The notes under the pieces: generated by a model | Told to the model about the DNA's origin: nothing | Database searches by the model: none | Seen by the model: the letters and a program-made list of their open reading frames with translations, nothing else | Made by a program: the position numbers and the translations under genes | Shown here: in pieces, positions 1-4,045 of the stretch | How positions within the stretch are numbered: position 1 is the first letter of the stretch | Layout of the letters: each line of letters begins with the position of its first letter | Source: GWC2-37-8 sp964485555 | GTDB lineage: Bacteria; Patescibacteriota; Minisyncoccia; Moranbacterales; GWC2-37-73 | Direction of reading: 5' to 3' | Assembly: GCA_964485555.1 (NCBI GenBank) | Contig: CAZAJN010000072.1 | Span: forward strand, 1-9,515 | Length of the DNA stretch: 9,515 bases

Positions 1-30
1 TGTAAGTATGGGTAGGGGGAATCGAACCGG
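1..30 (-). other. tRNA 3'-end-like sequence (T-loop plus acceptor side), body missing
   Basis: Read on the minus strand, this stretch contains GGTTCGATTCC followed by CCCTACCCATA. It matches the T-loop consensus (G-TTCRANN-C) followed by what would be the 3' half of an acceptor stem. Only three of five T-stem pairs can form, because the 5' side is GCCGG against CCCCC. No D arm, anticodon arm or matching acceptor 5' strand is visible at higher coordinates, so this is not an intact tRNA or tmRNA. It could be a tRNA 3'-end remnant left by integration of an element, or chance similarity. The window edge at base 1 prevents a full check. Confidence 0.3.
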
Positions 31-43
31 CAGAAGTGAGCTA

Positions 44-106
44 GAAATTTTTCAGCAGGAAAATTTCGCAGCGAACGCCGATAAATGTGAGGAATACGAA
101 CATTTA
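44..106. repeat. Two adjacent perfect inverted repeats (hairpins) in non-coding DNA
   Basis: The first inverted repeat is gaaatttt (44-51) with aaaatttc (60-67), an 8-bp stem with an 8-nt loop. The second is TAAATGT (82-88) with ACATTTA (100-106), a 7-bp stem with an 11-nt loop. A GC-rich stretch follows to about 175 with further short complementary words (AGTGTCG against CGAnnnnCACT; AGCG against CGCT). No open reading frame explains the region. It could be a structured RNA or the arms of a repeat element; neither can be decided here. Confidence 0.5.
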
Positions 107-332
107 GCGCCACCGCGGACAAGGAGCAAATGAGTGTCGACGACTGAGCGACGCGCACTTTGAGCGCTACATGAGTCTAAGATCCTCAAAAAGGTACCTG
201 ACCCCATTTATTTTTCTCGACATGTACGCAAAATGCACAGTTGTGCGACTCGTTTTCTTTTCTCTATCTTGGATTGTACAAAATATAAGGCTCTACAAAG
301 CCATATTATCATATTTATTACCAATAAATCAC
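107..332. other. Non-coding gap upstream of the 432-1194 unit
   Basis: No convincing gene on either strand. It contains the word AAGGTACCTGACCCC (191-205), a GCACAGTTGTGC mini-hairpin near 235, and a bulged hairpin with stem parts AATAT/ATATT and GGCT/AGCC at 282-307. A 73-codon frame at 233-454 on the plus strand runs through the promoter and ribosome binding site of the next gene and has no binding site of its own, so it is not called. Confidence 0.45.
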
Positions 333-361
333 TTGACAAAAACTTAAAAGTGCTATACGAT
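333..361 (+). promoter_or_regulatory. Sigma70-type promoter for the two-gene unit
   Basis: A perfect -35 box TTGACA lies at 333-338. The -10 is either TACGAT at 356-361 (17-bp spacer) or TATACG at 354-359, preceded by an extended TG at 351-352 (15-bp spacer). Transcription would start near 367-368 and give a leader of about 65 nt before the ATG at 432. This is the best-matching promoter in the window. Confidence 0.65.
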
Positions 362-431
362 AAATCATCACGGTTATTTGAAATCATTGAATATATTTTT
401 GAAGTAAAACTCACAAAAGGAGGAAGTAACG

Positions 432-959
432 ATGTCGAAAAATTGTTTGTTTGATGAGATGAGAAAAGGGGGCCTACTGGAGCTGATTGCAGGGGTTCAG
501 GATCATCAATATATTGATCCTCCCAAACATGAAGGGATGTACGAATTTTTTGGGCAACGCATGAATGACTTCGAGAAAAGGGCTTTCGCGGTCATGTGTC
601 GCCTCGAGCAACAAATTCAGGAAAAGACTGCCGTAGCCAGCTCGAAAGAAACGTCGTTCAATAGACGCGGCATTCTGGAATCGGAAATGCGGACACTGGG
701 AAAGCAGCACAACTCCGTGAGAAGCATGATGCACATGTCAATAAAAGATCGGCTCAACATCTGGGACAAACCCCTGGGTGTCAGTAAGGGATTCAAAATC
801 GTCATTCCCGAGGTTGAGGCAATCACTGTCATCGAAATCGCGATGGAGCTTCCGCAGGAACGGAAGGATGCGATCGAGGCCGCAATTCGTGAATCCAAAT
901 CCACCAAAGGAGAAAAAGCAAAGGTTTATCCTTTCCCGAGTCATTCCACGATGCATTAA
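432..959 (+). CDS. Hypothetical protein, 175 aa, soluble and mostly helical
   Basis: I do not recognise a family. The ATG at 432 is preceded by AAAGGAGG (416-423), a near-perfect Shine-Dalgarno at good spacing, so start and coding status are well supported. There is no signal peptide or membrane span. Residues about 44-110 look like two or three amphipathic charged helices (RMNDFEKR..., RRGILESEMRTLGKQ...), followed by a short hydrophobic GFKIVIPE segment at 120-127 and a C-terminal helix (QERKDAIEAAIRES, 142-155) with a basic tail. It is the first gene of a two-gene unit with the small membrane protein that starts 22 nt after its stop. Its DNA is visibly more GC-rich than the downstream housekeeping genes, and its strong ribosome binding site contrasts with their lack of one. 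It could be a recent acquisition or a lineage-restricted gene; no function is proposed. Confidence 0.75.
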   Translation: MSKNCLFDEMRKGGLLELIAGVQDHQYIDPPKHEGMYEFFGQRMNDFEKRAFAVMCRLEQQIQEKTAVASSKETSFNRRGILESEMRTLGKQHNSVRSMMHMSIKDRLNIWDKPLGVSKGFKIVIPEVEAITVIEIAMELPQERKDAIEAAIRESKSTKGEKAKVYPFPSHSTMH

Positions 960-981
960 AATTTTTTCAAGGAGGTTTTGG

Positions 982-1194
982 ATGAAGATGTTCTTGGATA
1001 GCTCGGTAAAAAACTTCGTCGAATTTGTAGAGTTTTGCAACAATAATCTGGCGCTCTTGCTTCTTGCACTGATGCTCTTGCTGTTTTTTGGAGCATTTGC
1101 TCAGCACAAGGTTGACGGCAAGCCTGCTTCAATTAAGCGTTTCATGAGACTTACGATTAAAACCGTATTTTCTCGCAAGACGTGGCAGCTTTAA
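982..1194 (+). CDS. Small single-span membrane protein, 70 aa, unknown function
   Basis: The ATG at 982 has AAGGAGG (969-975) six bases upstream, which fixes the start. The longer in-frame extension back to 778 overlaps the preceding gene and is rejected. Residues 1-20 are amphipathic (SSVKNFVEFVEF). Residues about 23-40 form one very hydrophobic helix (LALLLLALMLLLFFGAFA), and residues 43-70 are basic (KxxGK, KRFMR, SRK). By the positive-inside rule the C-terminus would be cytoplasmic. It follows the 175-aa gene closely and is followed directly by a strong terminator, so the two should be co-transcribed. The size and shape fit many kinds of small membrane protein (regulatory peptide, toxin-like peptide, partner-anchoring subunit). 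The sequence alone does not choose among them. Confidence 0.7.
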   Translation: MKMFLDSSVKNFVEFVEFCNNNLALLLLALMLLLFFGAFAQHKVDGKPASIKRFMRLTIKTVFSRKTWQL

Positions 1195-1228
1195 GGTCTA
1201 GTTGAAAAGCTTGCAGCACGAAAGTAAT

Positions 1229-1270
1229 AAGGGGTTCAAATCGAGATATTCGAATTGAACCCCTTTTTTT
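1229..1270 (+). terminator. Rho-independent terminator of the two-gene unit
   Basis: AAGGGGTTCAA (1229-1239) pairs perfectly with TTGAACCCCTT (1255-1265). An inner TCGA/TCGA pairing (1241-1244 with 1250-1253) extends the stem, leaving a 5-nt GATAT loop. A run of T's follows (1264-1270). It sits 34 bases after the stop at 1194. Confidence 0.9.
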
Positions 1271-1273
1271 ATT

Positions 1274-1423
1274 TTAAAAAGTAGTAGTTTGTATATTTAA
1301 TTTTTCCCATCCCTTCAACTCTTCTAATCTAAAATTAAATTCCAACTGTTGAACAGGTAGTCTACCATCTTTTAGCGCCCACTCGTCATATGAAATTCTA
1401 TATTGATAACTTTGTATTATTAT
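1274..1423 (-). pseudogene. Possible gene remnant, about 50 codons, unrecognised
   Basis: A minus-strand open frame ends at 1274. Its last 49 or so residues have a protein-like composition (SYQYRISYDEW, LKDGRLPVQQLEF, RLEELKGWEKL), unlike translated non-coding DNA. The frame's 5' extension to 1477 runs into a GC-rich palindromic patch (GCGCATGCGC at 1431-1440) and translates to low-quality sequence, and there is no ribosome binding site or plausible start. I read it as the C-terminal fragment of a gene whose front was lost at about 1424. I cannot name the family. It could equally be a chance open frame. Confidence 0.35.
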
Positions 1424-1510
1424 ATGCGTGGCGCATGCGCGGCTTGCAAAAGCAGGCGAGCAAATGCGGAAGCGCAAGCTTGGAGAAAGCTAGAAACTCT
1501 TCATGAGCAA
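1424..1510. repeat. GC-rich structured patch, related in part to the left-edge sequence
   Basis: It contains the perfect 10-bp palindrome GCGCATGCGC (1431-1440), a GAGCAAATG word (about 1454-1462), an AAGCTT palindrome, and AGCTAGAAACTCTTCATGAG near 1488-1507. The last element resembles AGCTAGAAATTTTTCAGCAG at 40-59 (17 of 20 or so positions), and GAGCAAATG also occurs near 124-132. A degenerate dispersed repeat is possible; two copies in one window do not prove it. Confidence 0.35.
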
Positions 1511-1516
1511 TTTCAA

Positions 1517-1597
1517 ATCCAATTTCTGATGACTTATTTGTAAGCAATTCTGACAGATCCAATTTCCCAATTTCTTACCCGTAAGCATTTCAGCTGA
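1517..1597. repeat. Imperfect tandem repeat, two units of about 40 bp
   Basis: Both units begin ATCCAATTTC (1517 and 1557) and both carry a CTTA-N4-TAAG mini-palindrome (CTTATTTGTAAG at 1533-1544, CTTACCCGTAAG at 1574-1585) followed by CA and a TTC word. Stem bases of the mini-palindrome are conserved while the loop differs (TTTG against CCCG). The function is unknown. Confidence 0.5.
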
Positions 1598-1608
1598 GCC
1601 GATTCTCT

Positions 1609-1649
1609 TTTTCTATTCTGAGCATAGAAATATGTTTAGAATAAGAAAA
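1609..1649. repeat. Bulged hairpin downstream of the sigma factor gene
   Basis: TTTTC-TATTCT (1609-1619) pairs with AGAATA-(A)-GAAAA (1638-1649), an 11-bp AT-rich stem with one bulged base and an 18-nt loop. In the minus direction it lies beyond the sigma gene's stop, but it is not followed by a T-run, so it is not a canonical intrinsic terminator. Confidence 0.4.
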
Positions 1650-1760
1650 GTGATAGGCAAAGTGAAGAATGTGAAGGGCAAGAGAAAGAGAAAAAGGTGA
1701 AGTTAGAAAAGTGAAGAATAAGAAAAAGGGAAAAGGAGAAAAAGAAAAGCAAGTGAGGAG
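1638..1760 (-). terminator. Purine tract; as minus-strand RNA a C/U-rich, G-poor stretch (candidate Rho-dependent terminator)
   Basis: About 108 of 123 plus-strand bases are purines. Transcribed from the sigma-factor strand, the RNA would hold about 40 C and only about 3 G, the C-over-G bias expected of a Rho utilisation site. It lies directly downstream of the sigma gene's stop (1792), where no intrinsic terminator is visible. AAAGTGAAGAAT is repeated at 1659-1670 and 1708-1719, so low-complexity expansion is an alternative reading. Confidence 0.35.
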
Positions 1761-1791
1761 TTTTTAATTTGCATAATTATCCAAGCGATAA

Positions 1792-2439
1792 CTATCTCTT
1801 ATTCCCCTGTTCCACAACTTCCAACAATTTTCTTTTAGCTCTGTTGATCAATGTGCCGACAGTGTTGACCGGCTTGTTGAGGATGCCACTGATCACATCA
1901 TAGGAATATTCTTGAAAATATCGAAGCTTCAACACCTGCTGATATTTTTTTGGAAGCCTGGCCAAAGCTTCGTCAACTTCCTTGACCACTTCTTCTCTGA
2001 AAAATTTATCTTCCGGAGGTTCTTCATTTGTTGCCGTGTCGAGCTTGTCTTTGCTGGTTGAGACATCCTCCCAGGAAACCGTGTACCTTTTGCTTTTTCT
2101 TTTCAAAAAATTGACCGCTTCATTGTGCGCGATACGATAAATCCAAGAAGAAAACTTCCTGGAAGTGTCGAAATGTTCGATGTTCTTGAAGGTCTTTTGG
2201 AAAACGTTTTGCAGGATGTCCTCTGTTTCGTCACGATTTCCAACCAAGTGAAAGATGTAGGTGAAAAGTTTTTTTTGATAGCGGGCAAAAAGTTCCTTGT
2301 ATGCTTCCCTGTTTTGAGTGTGGATCACCTCTATGAGTTCGCCGTCGGTGAGATCTGCGCAACGTTCGATATCAGTGCTTCGCCTGTAAAACATAAGCGA
2401 CTGCGGCGCCGCAATGGGCTCCGCTAGAATTCTCTTCAT
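1792..2439 (-). CDS. ECF-type RNA polymerase sigma factor (sigma70 family)
   Basis: It directs RNA polymerase to a specific promoter set. From the chosen ATG (2439) the product is 215 aa. Region 2 spans about residues 40-118 (AYKELFARYQKKLF, DETEDILQNVFQKTF, FSSWIYRIAHNEAVNFLKRK), and a region 4 helix-turn-helix spans about 156-211 (LARLPKKYQQVLKLRYFQEYS..., NTVGTLINRAKRKLLE). Regions 1 and 3 are absent, as in ECF factors. The open frame runs on to 2661, but residues upstream of this start do not resemble the family and would overlap the divergent tsaD start. Alternative starts are ATG 2490 and ATG 2394. A weak GGAAA precedes 2439. A 12-bp palindrome, TGCGGCGCCGCA (2402-2413), lies between 2439 and 2394 and would fold just upstream of the latter. 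No anti-sigma gene adjoins it: tsaD is divergent and the other side is non-coding. The start is uncertain; the family is secure. Confidence 0.88.
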   Translation of the reverse strand: MKRILAEPIAAPQSLMFYRRSTDIERCADLTDGELIEVIHTQNREAYKELFARYQKKLFTYIFHLVGNRDETEDILQNVFQKTFKNIEHFDTSRKFSSWIYRIAHNEAVNFLKRKSKRYTVSWEDVSTSKDKLDTATNEEPPEDKFFREEVVKEVDEALARLPKKYQQVLKLRYFQEYSYDVISGILNKPVNTVGTLINRAKRKLLEVVEQGNKR

Positions 2440-2555
2440 TTTAGTAGATTTCCATGGAGAATCAGTCGCTCGACGGAGATGCACTTTCATTATTCCGACT
2501 GATCTTTTGATTCTTGTTGGAGATTCAGCCAGGGGTAGACTTTTTGATTTCAATA

Positions 2556-2611
2556 CCATATAATATAGTATCGCCATATATGATACTACTGCCATGTTTA
2601 GAGTAGTATCC
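2556..2611. promoter_or_regulatory. Iterated operator-like repeats between sigma factor and tsaD
   Basis: Three consecutive units begin CCAT: CCATATAATATAGTATCG (2556-2573), CCATATATGATACTACTG (2574-2591) and a 20-base unit ending GTAGTATCC (2592-2611). They carry a TAGTATC core in alternating orientation: TAGTATC (2566-2572), GATACTACT (2582-2590), AGTAGTATC (2602-2610). The last two form a perfect 9-bp inverted repeat with an 11-nt spacer. The array sits where promoters of the divergent pair should lie, so a regulator site is a reasonable inference. Confidence 0.5.
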
Positions 2612-2653
2612 AAGCGAGCGTTACTTGTCCTTATAGCATTATATACCTTACAT

Positions 2654-3889
2654 ATGTCCAATAATTACATCATCCTGGCAATCGAGAGTTCCTGTGATGA
2701 AACAGCCATTTCTATCGTCAAATCTTCTGGCTCCAAAGTTGAGCTTCTTTGCGATGAGATCTCCTCCCAGGTCAAGCTTCATGCCAAATGGGGAGGCGTG
2801 GTCCCAAACCTGGCCGCTCGGGAGCATGTTAAGAATATTACGCCTCTGCTGGAAATTTCTTTAGAAAAAGCTGGGATCACTCCGAACGAAATTGATGCCA
2901 TTGCTGTCACACAGGGTCCAGGCCTTATTCCAGCCCTGATGGTCGGAGTCAATTTTGCCAAAACCCTATCATTTTTGTGGGAAAAACCGTTGATTGGGAT
3001 TCATCATATCGAGGGACACATATACTCGAACTTTGTTCGAGAAATCTCAAATCCCAAATCTCAAATCCCAAACAAGACGCAAAACGCAAAATCAGAAATT
3101 TCAAAGGAAAAACAAGAAATTTTATTCCCCGCCCTTGTGCTTGTTGTTTCTGGTGGTCACACTCAACTTGTTTTCATGAAGGATCATTTTGAATATGAAA
3201 TTATCGGACAAACTTTGGATGACGCTGTCGGAGAAGCTTTTGATAAAGTTGCTCGCATCCTTGGAATTGGATATCCCGGAGGACCACGCGTCGCCCAGTG
3301 GGCTAGCAAATTCCAAGATACAAAAAACAAATTCCAAACAATTTCCAATGAACAAAAACATACTAGTGACCAGTTACTAGTGACCAGTGACTACAATTTA
3401 AATAAGAATGCTTTAAATATATACGGGATCAAATTTCCCAGACCAATGATCAATAAGCAGGGATACAATTTTTCTTTTTCCGGCTTAAAAACAGCCGTAC
3501 TATATGAGACAAAAAAGAACCCTGAGCTTCTGAAAAGCAAAGAGTATGTTGCGGAAATTTGCCATGAATTCCAACAAGCATCAATTGACGTTTTAGTTTC
3601 AAAAACAATCAAAGCTGCCGAGCAATATTATCCAGCCACAATCATGCTGGCCGGAGGCGTCAGCGCCAACAAGGAATTAAGAAAGCAATTAGGCGAAGCC
3701 GTTTCAAAATTTTTGCCAGATACAAAATACAAAATACCAGATACAAGTTTGACCGGCGACAATGCTGCCATGATTGCAACTGCCGCATCCTTTCGTTGGC
3801 AAAAAATTAGCGAGACGCAAAGGAAAAAAATGATGAGCAACTGGAAGAATCTGCAGCCAGATGCAAATTTGAAATTGAATAAAAACTAA
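2654..3889 (+). CDS. tsaD: tRNA N6-adenosine threonylcarbamoyltransferase TsaD
   Basis: It transfers the threonylcarbamoyl group from TC-AMP to A37 of ANN-decoding tRNAs (t6A), working with TsaB/TsaE in bacteria. The ATG at 2654 is chosen because the family begins with ILAIESSCDETA, seen at residues 6-17. The in-frame ATG at 2594 adds 20 unrelated residues and lies inside the repeat array. Family marks: metal-binding HxxxH at 118-122 (HIEGH), VSGGHTQL (165-172), TLDDAVGEAFDK, YPGGP, FSFSGLKTA, LAGGVSANKELR, and DNAAMIA near the end. At 411 aa it exceeds the usual 330-345 or so. The excess lies in two low-complexity inserts, at about residues 129-157 and 217-255, with a third short one near 354-364. 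All keep the frame and leave the motifs intact. No Shine-Dalgarno is visible. A TATACC (2642-2647) six bases before the ATG could be a -10 of a leaderless transcript, but the -35 is poor. Confidence 0.95.
   Translation: MSNNYIILAIESSCDETAISIVKSSGSKVELLCDEISSQVKLHAKWGGVVPNLAAREHVKNITPLLEISLEKAGITPNEIDAIAVTQGPGLIPALMVGVNFAKTLSFLWEKPLIGIHHIEGHIYSNFVREISNPKSQIPNKTQNAKSEISKEKQEILFPALVLVVSGGHTQLVFMKDHFEYEIIGQTLDDAVGEAFDKVARILGIGYPGGPRVAQWASKFQDTKNKFQTISNEQKHTSDQLLVTSDYNLNKNALNIYGIKFPRPMINKQGYNFSFSGLKTAVLYETKKNPELLKSKEYVAEICHEFQQASIDVLVSKTIKAAEQYYPATIMLAGGVSANKELRKQLGEAVSKFLPDTKYKIPDTSLTGDNAAMIATAASFRWQKISETQRKKMMSNWKNLQPDANLKLNKN
3041..3124 (+). repeat. Low-complexity insert 1 within tsaD
   Basis: It contains two perfect 14-nt tandem copies of TCTCAAATCCCAAA (3045-3058, 3059-3072), then A-rich CAAAACGC / AAATTTC sequence. 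It encodes a polar S/N/K/Q/P-rich stretch between the metal-binding HIEGH and the VSGGH motif, where the family normally has a short loop. The type is familiar in CPR genomes. Confidence 0.7.
3302..3415 (+). repeat. Low-complexity insert 2 within tsaD
   Basis: CAAATTCCAA occurs at 3307-3316 and 3328-3337. Two perfect 14-nt tandem copies of TACTAGTGACCAGT follow (3361-3374, 3375-3388), with a partial third (GACTAC). It lies after the YPGGP motif and before the conserved KFPRPM segment. The frame is kept although 14 is not a multiple of three. Confidence 0.7.
3713..3745 (+). repeat. Short insert 3 of the same style within tsaD
   Basis: The words CCAGATACAAAATAC and AATACCAGATACAAG repeat here and encode DTKYKIPDT just before the DNAAMIA motif. 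The protein length change is small, so this may be replacement of a variable loop rather than a clean insertion. Confidence 0.4.
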
Positions 3890-3978
3890 AACTTTTCAAA
3901 TCCTACACTGAGATTGCCTTGAAAAATATGTTCTTCCCTGCTATTCTTAGTATGTATTTTGCAATAATTAAAGCACTA

Positions 3979-4038
3979 TTCGCAATTAGTGGATTAGCAT
4001 TCCCGCCTACCGGCAGGCAGGTATTCGCGGATTAGCAT
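3979..4038. repeat. GGATTAGCAT direct repeats flanking a CCGGCAGG hairpin, upstream of valS
   Basis: GGATTAGCAT occurs at 3991-4000 and 4029-4038, each preceded by ATTCGC-type sequence. Between them is GCCTACCGGCAGGC (4005-4018), a near-palindrome with GCCT/AGGC arms. It ends only 7 bases before the valS ATG. Sequence of this type is a familiar intergenic filler in Parcubacteria-like genomes (recollection, not searched). A weak TTTTCAA/TTGAAAA inverted repeat (3893-3899, 3919-3925) precedes it after the tsaD stop. Confidence 0.55.
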
Positions 4039-4045
4039 CATATTC

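Noticed and set aside
1..180. Intact tRNA or tmRNA on the minus strand
   Set aside because: The T-stem mispairs and no complementary acceptor 5' strand, anticodon arm or tag reading frame is found upstream on that strand.
233..454. 73-codon plus-strand open frame
   Set aside because: It runs through the TTGACA promoter and the Shine-Dalgarno of the 432 gene, overlaps that gene's start, and has no binding site of its own.
778..981. N-terminal extension of the small membrane protein frame
   Set aside because: It lies inside the 432-959 gene in another frame; the strong Shine-Dalgarno at 969-975 places the true start at 982.
1517..1597. CRISPR array
   Set aside because: Only two imperfect units are directly adjacent, with no unique spacers between conserved repeats and no cas genes.
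2594..2653. 20-residue N-terminal extension of TsaD
   Set aside because: The family starts at the ILAIESSCDETA segment; the extension is encoded by operator-like repeats.
2440..2661. N-terminal extension of the sigma factor frame up to 2661
   Set aside because: The extra 74 residues do not resemble ECF factors, pass through the repeat array, and overlap the tsaD start on the other strand.
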